Positions 9,009-17,910 of a DNA stretch of 64,000 nucleotides are shown here, in pieces. Origin of the DNA: SIG307 sp045596385. GTDB lineage: Bacteria > Bacillota > Clostridia > Lachnospirales > Lachnospiraceae. Below the pieces are notes generated by a model. It had not been told where the DNA came from and did not search any database. It saw only the letters and a program-made list of their open reading frames with translations. Both the position numbers and the translations under genes were made by a program. Location of the stretch: contig JAZOCC010000018.1 of assembly GCA_045596385.1 (NCBI GenBank), forward strand, positions 61,878-125,877, written 5' to 3'. Position 1 is the stretch's first letter; the number at the start of each line of letters is the position of its first letter.

Positions 9009-11093
9009 ATGGATGTAAGTCAGTATCTGGAAATCTTTATTGATGAAACAAGAGAGCATTTACAAAGCTTGAATGAGCAGATTCTTGTGTTGGAACGTGA
9101 ACCGGAAAATGTGGACACCATTAACGAGATTTTCCGTGCGGCTCATTCCTTAAAAGGTATGGCCGGAACTATGGGTTATAAGAGAATGCAGCGACTGACC
9201 CATGATATGGAAAATGTATTTTCCGAAATTCGTAACGGAAAGATGAAGGCTTCTCCGAAGCTTGTTGATGTTTTGTTCAAGGGCTTGGATGCGTTGGAGC
9301 AGTACTTGGATGTAATTGTAAATTCCGGTGATGAAGGTACGGAAGATAACGATGAAATTATTCATGCATTAAACGAGATTTTGAAGGAAGGGCTCGGCGG
9401 AGGTGCGGAGGAACCGGTAGCAGCACCTACACCGGCGGCACCTGTAGCTACGGCAACCGCTACGGCAACAGCGGGAGAGAACGGAGTAAAGCCGTACACC
9501 CTTGCGGAACATGAGAAGAGTGCGATTGCAAAGGCATTGTCCGAAAAAATGAATGCGTTTGCAATGACCGTATATATTCAGGAGTCCTGTATTTTAAAGG
9601 CGGCTCGTGCGTTTCTTGTATTTAAGGCACTGGAGGATTTGGGCACAGTCATTCACTCGGAGCCGTCGGTACAGGATATCGAGGACGAGCATTTTGAGTT
9701 TGATTTTACCGTTGTATTGTTAACGGATAAGGATGCGGAGACTGCCAAGAAGAAGGTAGAGAACGTATCCGAAATTAAGATGGCATGCGTTGAGGCAATT
9801 AAGCCGGAGGCAGTAGCGCAACCGGAAGAAACGGAAAAGAAGGAAACGAAGGAGACTGCGGTAGTAGCCCAGAAGGAAGCGCCGGTGCAGGCAAACAACG
9901 CAGCGACACCTCAGAAGGCAGCAGGAAAGCCGGTAGTAAATCGCTCCGTTCGTGTGGATATCGACAAGCTGGATGATTTGATGAATCTTGTCAGTGAGCT
10001 TATTATCGCAAAGAACGGTCTTGTTTCGATTAATACCGCAGAGGTAACGGGACTTCGCGAAAGCGGATTTAATGAGCAGATTGAGTATCTGGAGCGTATT
10101 ACCACCAATCTCCATCAGTCGGTTATGAAGACCCGAATGGTGCCGATTGAAAACGTTGTGAGCCGTTTCCCGCGTATGATTCGTGATATCAGCAAGAAGT
10201 TAAATAAGAAAATGGAGCTGTATATGTCCGGTGAGGAGACCGAGCTTGACCGTACCGTAATCGATGAAATCGGCGATCCGCTCATGCATATGTTACGTAA
10301 TGCGGCTGACCACGGTCTTGAGTCCAATGAGGAGCGTGTGAAGGCGGGTAAGCCGGAAGTCGGTTCTATTTTCTTAAACGCATATCAGGATGGTAATAAT
10401 GTAGTAATCGAAGTAAGAGATGACGGTAAGGGCGTTGATGTAGAAAAGGTTAAGAAAAAGGCAGTCGAGAAGGGCGCAATTACTGCGGAGCAGGCAGCAA
10501 CCATGTCGGATAAGGAAGCGGTTGATTTGTTGTTCCGTCCGAGCTTTTCTACCGCAGAACAGGTTTCCGATTTATCCGGACGCGGTGTGGGCCTTGACGT
10601 TGTTAAGTCTAAGATCGAAGCTCTGGGCGGCGATGTGGAAGCAAAGACCGTTCTCGGAGAAGGGACCACCTTTATTGTCCGTTTGCCGTTGACCCTTGCA
10701 ATTATCCAGGCTCTTATGGTTGAATTGGGACAGGAAAAATATGCAATCCCGTTAGGCAGTATCCAGACCATTGAGGATGTACTTCCGTCTGATATTAAGT
10801 ATGTACAGACGAAGGAAGTGATTCATCTTCGCGGTAATGTTATTCCGCTCATTCGTTTACGTAATGTACTGGATATTCCGCAGGATGATTTTGCACCGGA
10901 AAGTCTGACGGTAGTTATTGTTGCCAAGGGAGACCGTCTGGCGGGGCTTGTAATCGATAACTTAATCGGACAGCAGGAAATTGTTATTAAGTCCATTGGT
11001 AAATATATCAATAACAACAAGATGATTGGTGGCGCAACAATCCTTGGTGATGGTGAAGTCGCATTGATTCTTGATGCGAATGCAATAGTCTAG
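9009..11093 (+). CDS. cheA: Chemotaxis histidine kinase CheA
   Basis: Central kinase of chemotaxis, which phosphorylates CheY and CheB under receptor control. The 694 residues include: P1 Hpt domain with phospho-acceptor H46 (AAHSLKG), an Ala/Thr/Pro linker, a P2-like CheY/CheB-binding domain (about 165-260), a second linker rich in Glu/Ala, P3 dimerisation helices (VDKLDDLMNLVSELII type), P4 HATPase with N box MLRNAADHGLE and G boxes DDGKGVD and GRGVGLDVV, and a C-terminal P5 CheW-like domain. All key residues are present. It lies between cheB and cheW. No cheY gene is in the window. Confidence 0.97.
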   Translation: MDVSQYLEIFIDETREHLQSLNEQILVLEREPENVDTINEIFRAAHSLKGMAGTMGYKRMQRLTHDMENVFSEIRNGKMKASPKLVDVLFKGLDALEQYLDVIVNSGDEGTEDNDEIIHALNEILKEGLGGGAEEPVAAPTPAAPVATATATATAGENGVKPYTLAEHEKSAIAKALSEKMNAFAMTVYIQESCILKAARAFLVFKALEDLGTVIHSEPSVQDIEDEHFEFDFTVVLLTDKDAETAKKKVENVSEIKMACVEAIKPEAVAQPEETEKKETKETAVVAQKEAPVQANNAATPQKAAGKPVVNRSVRVDIDKLDDLMNLVSELIIAKNGLVSINTAEVTGLRESGFNEQIEYLERITTNLHQSVMKTRMVPIENVVSRFPRMIRDISKKLNKKMELYMSGEETELDRTVIDEIGDPLMHMLRNAADHGLESNEERVKAGKPEVGSIFLNAYQDGNNVVIEVRDDGKGVDVEKVKKKAVEKGAITAEQAATMSDKEAVDLLFRPSFSTAEQVSDLSGRGVGLDVVKSKIEALGGDVEAKTVLGEGTTFIVRLPLTLAIIQALMVELGQEKYAIPLGSIQTIEDVLPSDIKYVQTKEVIHLRGNVIPLIRLRNVLDIPQDDFAPESLTVVIVAKGDRLAGLVIDNLIGQQEIVIKSIGKYINNNKMIGGATILGDGEVALILDANAIV

Positions 11094-11104
11094 GAGGTGC
11101 CGAT

Positions 11105-11566
11105 ATGACAGAGACAGTTTCAAGTAAAGAGGCAAAGCAATATATTGTAGTGAAGCTTGGAAACGAACAATACGGCATTGATATCCAGTATGTGGATAAT
11201 ATTGTCCGTATGCAGAAGATTACCCGGGTGCCGAAGGCACAGGATTATTTTAACGGAGTCATTAATCTGCGCGGTGAAATTGTTCCGGTGATGAGCCTTC
11301 GTGTTAAGTTTGAGTTAGAAAAGGATGAGTACACGAACAAGACACGTATTTTGATATTAAAGTTTGAACAGCAGGCGGCAGTCGGTGTCATCGTAGACGA
11401 AGTAAGAGAGGTTGTCACCTTGGATGACGATCAGATTGAGAAGGTCAGCTACAATCCGAATGATGAGAAGTCGTTATTTCTTTCCGGTATCGGAAAACAC
11501 AATGACAACCTGATTTCTCTATTGAATATCGAGGGAATTATTGTAGAAAAAGAAAAGGAAGCTTAA
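11105..11566 (+). CDS. cheW: Chemotaxis coupling protein CheW
   Basis: Adaptor linking receptors to CheA. The 153-residue protein is a single CheW domain: Y-I-V-V-K-L-GNEQYGIDI start, NGVINLRGEIVPVMSL core motif, and the C-terminal ISLLNIEGII strand. RBS AGGAGGTGCC is directly upstream. It is eleven bases after cheA. A strong 12-bp hairpin follows the stop codon, before cheC. Confidence 0.97.
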   Translation: MTETVSSKEAKQYIVVKLGNEQYGIDIQYVDNIVRMQKITRVPKAQDYFNGVINLRGEIVPVMSLRVKFELEKDEYTNKTRILILKFEQQAAVGVIVDEVREVVTLDDDQIEKVSYNPNDEKSLFLSGIGKHNDNLISLLNIEGIIVEKEKEA

Positions 11567-11575
11567 GGCATAGAC

Positions 11576-11608
11576 CAAGGAAGAAGCTACGGGGTGGCTT
11601 CTTCCTTG
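11576..11608 (+). terminator. Perfect 12-bp intercistronic hairpin between cheW and cheC
   Basis: Arms CAAGGAAGAAGC (11576-11587) and GCTTCTTCCTTG (11597-11608) are perfectly complementary around a 9-base loop. No run of T follows (ACGTGTTTG), so it is not a standard intrinsic terminator. It is more likely an mRNA-stability or processing element, or a partial attenuator, that sets cheA/cheW output apart from cheC/cheD/sigD. The structure is seen directly; its function is inferred. Confidence 0.6.
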
Positions 11609-11632
11609 ACGTGTTTGAATTGGGAGGAAGGT

Positions 11633-12250
11633 ATGGCAAAACTGGAACTGGATTCAATGGATGTTGTTCAATATGATGTATTAAGGGAGATCGGAAATAT
11701 AGGAGCCGGAAACGCAACGACTGCGCTTGCAACCATGCTTCAGGTAAAGGTTGATATGAAGGTTCCGAAGGTTGCACTTTTGGATTTTCAGGAGCTTCCG
11801 GAAATCTTAGGCGGTGCGGAAAACATCATCGCAGGTATTTTGCTCACACTCAGCGGAAGTATTGACGGGATGATGATGTTTGTGCTGGAGCGGAATGCAG
11901 CCCATTCCATGGTAAATATGCTCATGGGACAGGATGTACCTCTGGATGGGGAGTTTTCCGAGATGGAGGCTTCTGCTTTACAGGAAATCGGTAATATCAT
12001 TACCGGTGCATATTTGTCTTCCTTGTCCAATTTGACGCAGATGTCGATTAATCCCAGTGTTCCGTACATTGCAATTGATATGGCCGGTGCAATATTAAGT
12101 GTTCCGGCAATTGAATTCGGAAAAATCGGTGATAAAGCACTTTTGATACAGACGGAATTCGGTGAGAAAGATACACAGGTCAACGGATTTTTCATACTGA
12201 TACCGACGTTAGACTCTTATAACGCAATATTAACTTCTCTTGGCTTATAG
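11633..12250 (+). CDS. cheC: CheY-P phosphatase CheC
   Basis: Chemotaxis phosphatase that dephosphorylates CheY-P and pairs with CheD. From ATG 11633 it encodes 205 residues; a longer frame from 11594 would start inside the upstream hairpin, while GGGAGGAAGG at 11622-11631 sets the ATG. Both family active-site helices are intact: REIGNIGAGNA (E19, N22) and QEIGNIITGAY (E118, N121), so unlike CheX or FliY it is a two-site CheC. cheD follows eight bases later, matching the known CheC-CheD partnership. Confidence 0.95.
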   Translation: MAKLELDSMDVVQYDVLREIGNIGAGNATTALATMLQVKVDMKVPKVALLDFQELPEILGGAENIIAGILLTLSGSIDGMMMFVLERNAAHSMVNMLMGQDVPLDGEFSEMEASALQEIGNIITGAYLSSLSNLTQMSINPSVPYIAIDMAGAILSVPAIEFGKIGDKALLIQTEFGEKDTQVNGFFILIPTLDSYNAILTSLGL

Positions 12251-12258
12251 GAGGGACT

Positions 12259-12744
12259 ATGGGAAATATGATAAAGGTAGGCATGGCGGATATGAACTAT
12301 TGTCATGCACCTGATGCAATTACTACATTAGGGCTCGGCTCTTGTGTCGGCGTGGTTTTGTATGATCCGAATACAAAAATCGCCGGATTAGTGCATATCA
12401 TGCTGCCGGATAGTACAAAAATCAGAAATAACGAAAATTGCGCAAAGTTTGCGGATACGGGAATCGATGAGATGGTGCGTCGTGTAGTTGCGGCTGGGGC
12501 ATCAAGAGGCAATCTGAAGGCTAAAATTGCCGGCGGAGCCCAGATGTTCGCCTTCAGTTCCGAAAACGATTTGTTACGGGTCGGAGCCCGGAATGTGGAA
12601 GCGGTAAAAGAGAAGCTGGCAGGCTTACGGATTCCGCTGATGGCCGAGGATACAGGAAAGTCCTACGGTCGTACCATAGAGTTTTATCCGGAAACAAGCG
12701 AACTGCTGATAAAAGCGGTGGGCAAGTCTATTTATAAGATTTAG
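12259..12744 (+). CDS. cheD: Chemoreceptor glutamine deamidase CheD
   Basis: Deamidates receptor glutamines and stimulates CheC. The 161 residues include catalytic C29 (GLGSCVGVVLYD) and H46 (GLVHIMLPD), and the AKIAGGAQMFAF block, all conserved in the family. The RBS AGGAGGGAC precedes the ATG. It is translationally close to cheC (8 bp) and to the next gene (11 bp). Confidence 0.95.
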   Translation: MGNMIKVGMADMNYCHAPDAITTLGLGSCVGVVLYDPNTKIAGLVHIMLPDSTKIRNNENCAKFADTGIDEMVRRVVAAGASRGNLKAKIAGGAQMFAFSSENDLLRVGARNVEAVKEKLAGLRIPLMAEDTGKSYGRTIEFYPETSELLIKAVGKSIYKI

Positions 12745-12755
12745 GAGGCCGTAGG

Positions 12756-13118
12756 ATGGAAGGGAAAAATATTCCGCCGTTTATTACGCTTTCCGCAGCC
12801 ATGATTTCCTGTGTGATTTGTATTTTGCGGGGCGCATCCTTATATACGACACTTAAAATTGTGCTATTGGTTATGGTGATATTTTATATCATCGGACGGA
12901 TTGTACAAAAGATTCTTGTTAAAATCGATCAGGATGCGGAAGAAGCTGCATTGGAGCGGCAGCGAATGGAGCAGGAACTGGCGGCCAGGGAGCTGGCAGA
13001 AGCGGAGCTGGAAAAACAAGCCGAAAACGGGAATGCGTCTGCTGAGGAAACAGAGACGGAGAAGGAACATGCTCCGGCTACGGAAGAGAGTGCCGCAAAA
13101 GACACTCCTTTGATCTAG
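12756..13118 (+). CDS. Small membrane protein with charged coiled-coil tail
   Basis: Unrecognised 120-residue protein. It has two hydrophobic segments (about residues 8-24 and 29-50), then a highly charged helical stretch rich in Glu/Ala/Gln (about 60-90) and a Glu/Ala/Thr tail. The place, between cheD and sigD, is commonly occupied by a poorly conserved small membrane protein in clostridial motility operons, so a motility role is plausible but unproven. The RBS is AGGAGGCC. The gene overlaps nothing and has ordinary base composition. Confidence 0.75.
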   Translation: MEGKNIPPFITLSAAMISCVICILRGASLYTTLKIVLLVMVIFYIIGRIVQKILVKIDQDAEEAALERQRMEQELAARELAEAELEKQAENGNASAEETETEKEHAPATEESAAKDTPLI

Positions 13119-13167
13119 TTAAAAAGGTAAGGAAACCGAAGAAAAGGATGTAAGGACAGGAGAGCCT

Positions 13168-13932
13168 ATGAGTGCAGAGGAAAAATTAAAGCTATGGGAA
13201 GAGTACAGTAAGAATAAGACTCCGGAACTGCGCGAAAGAATTATAATTGAATATGCAAGTCTTGTGAAAATCGTAGCAGGAAAGCTGGGCATATATCTGG
13301 GCTATAATGTCGAGTATGATGATTTGGTGGGATACGGTACGTTCGGTCTGATTGATGCCATTGACAAGTTTGATTTTGACAAGGGTGTAAAGTTTGAGAC
13401 TTACGCTTCCTTGCGTATTCGGGGCGCGATTTTGGATCAGGTGCGCAGAATGGACTGGTTGCCGCGTACTTTACGACAAAAGCAGAAACGTATGGATGCC
13501 GCTTATCAGAAGCTGGAAACGGAAAGCGGCCGTTTTGCTACGGATGAAGAACTGGCTGCAGAGCTGGAGATTTCCGTAGATGAGCTTTCTTTATGGCAGT
13601 CGCAGACGAAGGCGGCAGGTGTGGTTTCTCTGGATGAATATCTGGAACAGGGCAGTGAAAACGGAATTGTAGGAACCGTTGAGAGTGAGGATTTTGCCCA
13701 GCCGGAAAAACAGATGGAACAAAAGACTATGAAGGAGCTTTTGGTACAGTCTTTGGAGTCTTTGACCGAAAAGGAAAAGAAAGTAATTCTGTTGTATTAT
13801 TACGAGGAGCTGACCTTAAAGGAAATCAGTGAGGTGTTGGAGGTCTCGGAGTCCCGTATCTCCCAGCTCCATACGAAGGCAATTCAAAAATTAAGATTAA
13901 AACTGGGAAATCAGATAGAGATATTTTTCTAA
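13168..13932 (+). CDS. sigD: Flagellar sigma factor SigD (FliA, sigma-28)
   Basis: Directs RNA polymerase to late flagellar and chemotaxis promoters. The 254 residues contain region 2 (DDLVGYGTFGLIDAIDKFD and the KFETYASLRIRGAILDQ segment typical of FliA), the RMDWLPRTLR linker, region 3, and region 4 with the helix-turn-helix LTLKEISEVLEVSESRISQ. The RBS (ACAGGAGAG) is upstream of the ATG. It is the last core regulator of the operon; an anti-sigma FlgM gene is not in the window. Confidence 0.96.
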   Translation: MSAEEKLKLWEEYSKNKTPELRERIIIEYASLVKIVAGKLGIYLGYNVEYDDLVGYGTFGLIDAIDKFDFDKGVKFETYASLRIRGAILDQVRRMDWLPRTLRQKQKRMDAAYQKLETESGRFATDEELAAELEISVDELSLWQSQTKAAGVVSLDEYLEQGSENGIVGTVESEDFAQPEKQMEQKTMKELLVQSLESLTEKEKKVILLYYYEELTLKEISEVLEVSESRISQLHTKAIQKLRLKLGNQIEIFF

Positions 13933-13947
13933 GAGAGGGGGATTAGA

Positions 13948-15549
13948 ATGACACAGTTGAACGGATATTTCCAAATCAGTATCAGGGATAACGGGACGTG
14001 GATTGTTCTATATCCACCGAAGGAGGGCGGTAAGCCGGTTCGTTTTGATATGGCGGATGCGTATCTGACAAAGTGGCGTATCGGCTATGACAAAAAAGCC
14101 TTATCCGACATGCTGGGAAGAGCGAAAGAGAAGACGGAGATGCGTCTGACATCGGAGAAGATTTATCCGATGGACGAGTCGGCGATTGTTGCGATTGACA
14201 ATAACCATCTTATTGCGGAAATTACATTGTTTCCTCCGGCGGAAGGCCGTTCTCTTATGTCTAGGGATGAAATTATCGGAGAACTGGTACGTGCGGGAGT
14301 AAAGTTCGGATTGCAGGAGGATTGTCTGAACGAATTAATGACGGAGCGTGTATTCTGCACGCCGGTTATTTTGGCGAAGGCAACCCCGCCGATTGAGGGT
14401 AAGGATGCGAAGATTACCTATCACTTTAATACGGATTTAACGGCAAAGCCGAAGATGTTAGAGGACGGTTCCGTGGATTTCCATACATTGGATACCATTT
14501 GTCCGGTCAGAGCAGGCGATTTGCTGGCGGAGCTGGAGCCTGCGGTACAGGGGCGTCCGGGCATTGATGTATGCGGCAAGCCGATTAAGCCGGTTAAGGT
14601 AAATAATTTAATTTTGCGCCATGCAAACCGTATTCATTTGTCAGAGGACGGTTTAAAGATGTATTCTGACGTCAACGGACATGTCAGTCTTGTGGATGAC
14701 AAGGTGTTTGTATCCGATACTTATGAAGTACCTGCGGATGTGGATTCCTCCACGGGAGATGTGGTTTGTGAAGGAAACGTTCTTGTAAAGGGAAATGTAC
14801 GTACCGGCTTTAAGATTGAAGCAAAGGGCGATGTTATTGTAAACGGCGTTGTAGAAGGGGCGGAAATTTATGCCGGCGGTCAGATTATTCTGATGCGAGG
14901 CATTCAGGGAATGTCCCGCGGCAAATTAATTGCGGGCGGCAATATTATTTCGAAGTTTATCGAGAGTGCGGAAGTAATTTCCAGATACGGTTATGTGCAT
15001 TCCGAGGCAATTATGCACAGCCAGGTATCCGCAAAAACGGATGTTGTCGTGGGCGGAAAGAAAGGCTTTATTTCCGGCGGAAGTACCCGTTGCAGCCAGA
15101 TGATTGAGGCAAAGACGGTGGGGTCCAATATGGGGACCACTACGCTGCTTGAGGTGGGCGTGGACCCTACGGTGGCGGAAGAATTCCGCAGGTTGGAAAA
15201 GCAGATGCCGGAGCTTGAGGCAGAGAAGGCAGCTTGCATGCAGAATCTTGCTCTTCTTGCAAAGAAGTTAAAGCAGGGGGAGCAGCTTCCTGTGGATAAG
15301 ATATTGTTGTTAAAGAATTCCCAGAAGCGGATTGCGGAAATTGACAAGGAGATGGAGGATATCGATGCTCGTCTTGAGGATTTGCAGGATGATATGGAGA
15401 TGAAGGAAAACGGTATGATCCGTGTCTCCCAGACAGCATATTCCGGTTGTAAAATCACCATTTCCGGTGCAGTATATTATGTAAAGACGGAGATTTCACA
15501 TGCGCGGTTTATTAAAGATCGCGGGGATGTTAAGGTGGATGCGTATTAA
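13948..15549 (+). CDS. FapA/DUF342-family protein
   Basis: A 533-residue member of the flagellar assembly protein A (DUF342) family. It has a variable N-terminal domain (about 1-140), a central segment with the family PGIDVCGKPIKP block, a right-handed beta-helix region rich in Gly/Val/Ile repeats (about 265-400, such as GDVVCEGNVLVKGNV), and a C-terminal coiled coil (about 410-490). The family is often found with motility genes; a role in polar organisation has been shown for a Vibrio member, but the biochemical role is unknown. It follows sigD by 15 bp, with RBS GAGAGGGGG. Confidence 0.88.
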   Translation: MTQLNGYFQISIRDNGTWIVLYPPKEGGKPVRFDMADAYLTKWRIGYDKKALSDMLGRAKEKTEMRLTSEKIYPMDESAIVAIDNNHLIAEITLFPPAEGRSLMSRDEIIGELVRAGVKFGLQEDCLNELMTERVFCTPVILAKATPPIEGKDAKITYHFNTDLTAKPKMLEDGSVDFHTLDTICPVRAGDLLAELEPAVQGRPGIDVCGKPIKPVKVNNLILRHANRIHLSEDGLKMYSDVNGHVSLVDDKVFVSDTYEVPADVDSSTGDVVCEGNVLVKGNVRTGFKIEAKGDVIVNGVVEGAEIYAGGQIILMRGIQGMSRGKLIAGGNIISKFIESAEVISRYGYVHSEAIMHSQVSAKTDVVVGGKKGFISGGSTRCSQMIEAKTVGSNMGTTTLLEVGVDPTVAEEFRRLEKQMPELEAEKAACMQNLALLAKKLKQGEQLPVDKILLLKNSQKRIAEIDKEMEDIDARLEDLQDDMEMKENGMIRVSQTAYSGCKITISGAVYYVKTEISHARFIKDRGDVKVDAY

Positions 15550-15572
15550 GAAATAGGGAAGGAGGATCCGTT

Positions 15573-15887
15573 TTGCCGATTACCAGATTGGATATGATTT
15601 CTATGGCACCAAAGACCCAGGAGGCCGGGGCTTATAAGAACCAGGAAGTCCGACATCCGAGCAACCAGCAACAGAATATTGTAGGAACGGTACAGCAGCA
15701 GGCAAGACAGCAGGAGACGCAGACGGTTCGTTCCAACAAAACCGAAAACGAAGAGCAGAAGTATGATGCAAAGGAACGGGGAAAGGGTGCTTACGGAGGT
15801 TCTTCCGGAAATAAGAAGGAGCAGGAAGAAAAGGAAGAGGAACAGCGCAGAATTATGCGCGGAAGTACGTTTGATATTACCGTATGA
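15573..15887 (+). CDS. Small hydrophilic low-complexity protein
   Basis: Unrecognised 104-residue protein. It starts at TTG 15573, set by GGAAGGAGG (15558-15566). The N-terminus MPITRLDMISMAPKTQE is followed by Gln-rich and Glu/Lys-rich disordered sequence and ends in RRIMRGSTFDITV. It is cysteine-free and has no membrane segment, and lies in the tail of the motility operon directly after the DUF342 gene. Disorder and position would fit a chaperone-like or exported flagellar accessory protein, but there is no motif to decide. Confidence 0.65.
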   Translation: MPITRLDMISMAPKTQEAGAYKNQEVRHPSNQQQNIVGTVQQQARQQETQTVRSNKTENEEQKYDAKERGKGAYGGSSGNKKEQEEKEEEQRRIMRGSTFDITV

Positions 15888-15932
15888 TTGCCGGATGCAA
15901 ATACCGGAGAGATATGAGAAAAGAGGAAATCT

Positions 15933-16670
15933 ATGGAACCGATTACGATTGTTCTGGTGGTTGTAGGCGTTGCTTTACTCATAGGCAGTTGCTTTTTTAC
16001 CAAGGAAGAGAATGGTGAGCCGGAGTATGATGAATTAATCAAGCGTCTGGCAAAAAGAGAATTAAGCGAAGAGGAAACAGAGCGTTTGCGGCAGGCTGTG
16101 GACCGGATTGTTTCGGAAAAGACGGAAGAGGTCATCTTAAAAACGGATGATTATCTCAGTCAGGTGGCTAACGAGAAGATTATGTCGGTGGACGAGTTTT
16201 CCAAGCAGATTTTGGAACGTTTGGACAAAAATAATTCCGATGTTATGTTCCTTTACAATATGGTAACGGAGACCAAGGAAGAGTTAAAGACCGAAATTGC
16301 CAATGCAAAGAAGGCACAGGATGCATTGGAACGTGCGGCAGAAAAGAGTGTGGCAGACAGTAAGACTTCTGGTATTGAGACAAAAAAGAAGGAACCGGCC
16401 GTCGGGAATAAGACGACGCTTCCGAAAACGGAGACGTTGAAGAAGCCGGTGATAAAGAAGGAGGCCAAGGAGCCGAAGAGTGCAGATGACATTGCGGCAC
16501 TGTTGGCGGCTACCGTGACGATGGAACCTGAGGCTTCCGTGAACGGTGATATGCCGAAGGAAAGGATATTGGAGCTTTACAAGAACGGAAAGTCCATCCG
16601 GGAGATTTCCAGAGCGTTGGGGATGGGACAGGGTGAAGTAAAGCTTGTTGTGGATTTATACGGACTTTAA
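15933..16670 (+). CDS. Membrane-anchored coiled-coil protein with C-terminal HTH (DUF6115-like)
   Basis: The 245-residue protein has one N-terminal membrane segment (about 4-21), a charged coiled coil (about 30-130), a Lys/Pro/Thr linker, and a C-terminal resolvase-like helix-turn-helix (KERILELYKNGKSIREISRALGMG, about 207-230). This layout matches the DUF6115 family as I know it, which recurs downstream of sigD/DUF342 genes in Lachnospiraceae. A membrane anchor on an HTH protein suggests either a membrane-tethered regulator or reuse of the HTH for protein contact. RBS: AGAGGAAAT. Confidence 0.75.
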   Translation: MEPITIVLVVVGVALLIGSCFFTKEENGEPEYDELIKRLAKRELSEEETERLRQAVDRIVSEKTEEVILKTDDYLSQVANEKIMSVDEFSKQILERLDKNNSDVMFLYNMVTETKEELKTEIANAKKAQDALERAAEKSVADSKTSGIETKKKEPAVGNKTTLPKTETLKKPVIKKEAKEPKSADDIAALLAATVTMEPEASVNGDMPKERILELYKNGKSIREISRALGMGQGEVKLVVDLYGL

Positions 16671-16691
16671 GAGTGCAAAGGACGGTTTGAA

Positions 16692-17417
16692 ATGAAAAGA
16701 AAATATTATATGCGGGGCTTAGGCCTGGGTGTTTTGGTAACCGCAATTTTATGTGCCGTTGCTTTGCCGAAGAAAACGGAGCCTATGACCGATGAAGAAA
16801 TTATCGCCAGAGCCGAGGAACTTGGATATATCAAGGATGAAGGTGGTGTGACTCCGGAAGATATTGATAAAATTAAAGAGAAGACTTCGGGAACACCGGG
16901 TGCTACACAGACGCCGGAGCCGGCAGAGGATACGAAGGTTACCGGGGAGCCGGAAGGGACGCCGGGCCCGACCCAGTCGCCGGTACCGACACCGGATGCA
17001 CCGGAACCGCCGGAGGAACCGGATAAGCCGGATGTCCCTGCAACACCGTCACCGAAGCCTACGGTGGCAACGTTACCTACGAAAGCACCGACGGAAGCTC
17101 CGAAGCCTACAGCGACGGCAACACCGGTACCGACGGCAACAGTGATACCAAAGGCAACTCCCGGTTTGATGCCGACACAGACGCCGGATTCCGGAGAGAC
17201 TCCTGTGACCAACTCTTATACCATCTCCGTCGAGCGCGGTGCAACTGCAAGACGTGTGGCGGAGCGTTTAGAGAGCATTGGTGCAGTGGCGGATTCGGAA
17301 GCCTTTGTAAAATATCTGCAGAGCAGAAATTTGACAGACTTTATTAACATCGGTACATTTACGATTCCGCAGGGAGCGTCTGATGCAGAAATTGCACGGA
17401 TACTGACAGGGAAATAA
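16692..17417 (+). CDS. Membrane-anchored MltG-N-like (YceG LysM-like) protein without catalytic domain
   Basis: The 241 residues consist of an N-terminal membrane anchor (about 8-25), an extremely Thr/Pro/Ala-rich linker (about 60-175), and a small C-terminal domain that resembles the LysM-like N-domain of MltG lytic transglycosylase (SVERGATARRVAERLESIGAV then FTIPQGASDAEIARILTGK). The catalytic MltG domain (with its essential Glu) is absent, so it is probably a cell-wall-binding or regulatory protein, not an enzyme. It ends the run of short genes behind sigD; the stop is at 17415-17417. Confidence 0.75.
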   Translation: MKRKYYMRGLGLGVLVTAILCAVALPKKTEPMTDEEIIARAEELGYIKDEGGVTPEDIDKIKEKTSGTPGATQTPEPAEDTKVTGEPEGTPGPTQSPVPTPDAPEPPEEPDKPDVPATPSPKPTVATLPTKAPTEAPKPTATATPVPTATVIPKATPGLMPTQTPDSGETPVTNSYTISVERGATARRVAERLESIGAVADSEAFVKYLQSRNLTDFINIGTFTIPQGASDAEIARILTGK

Positions 17418-17499
17418 TTCATGATGACGTATCTCGTGGGTTGTTTTGACGAGTACAAGTATGAATGGGAAATGAATAAGGAAGAAAAGGAGGCGCTGT

Positions 17500-17910
17500 A
17501 TGAAACAGTTTTTCTACGTCGTCCTTCAGATACTTTGGGGATTTCCGCAAACTTTGCTTGGGTTTGCGGTATTTCTTCGTTTAAGGAAGGTGCATCATTA
17601 CCGGTATCATGGGGCAGTGGTGACAGAGTGGAAAAAAACAACCGGTCTTTCGTTGGGATTGTTTATTTTTGTACCGGCGGGATACATGGGAAATGATTTT
17701 ATGGTACACGAGTATGGGCACACGATACAATCGTTACTATTGGGACCGTTGTATCTTTTTGTCATCGGAGTGCCTTCTGTTCTGTGGTGTAATATGCGAT
17801 GTTTTGCAAGATTACGAAAAAAGAAAAACATCTCTTATCAGAAATTATATTCGGAGTGCTGGGCAAATTATTTGGGAGAGAAGACGACCGGAGAAAAGGC
17901 AAGGTTGTAA
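17500..17910 (+). CDS. Small integral-membrane HExxH (gluzincin-like) protein
   Basis: Unrecognised 136-residue protein. It has hydrophobic segments at about 5-27, 48-64 and 78-97. The motif H70-E71-Y72-G73-H74 fits the HExxH zinc-protease signature and is followed about 45 residues later by YSECWANYLGE, which resembles the third-ligand Glu region (E-x-x-A-D/N) of M48-type peptidases. This is very short for an active protease. The start ATG 17500 is set by GGAGGCGC at 17488-17495; the upstream frame from 17421 lacks support. Confidence 0.7.
   Translation: MKQFFYVVLQILWGFPQTLLGFAVFLRLRKVHHYRYHGAVVTEWKKTTGLSLGLFIFVPAGYMGNDFMVHEYGHTIQSLLLGPLYLFVIGVPSVLWCNMRCFARLRKKKNISYQKLYSECWANYLGEKTTGEKARL

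Noticed and set aside
16706..17212. 168-residue antisense open frame over the MltG-N-like gene
   Set aside because: It is the Gly/Val/Ser mirror of the Thr/Pro-rich linker, with no RBS and no recognisable domain.
17421..17696. Plus-strand frame overlapping the start of the HExxH gene
   Set aside because: No RBS, no domain, and out of frame with the gene at 17500 that has a proper GGAGG.
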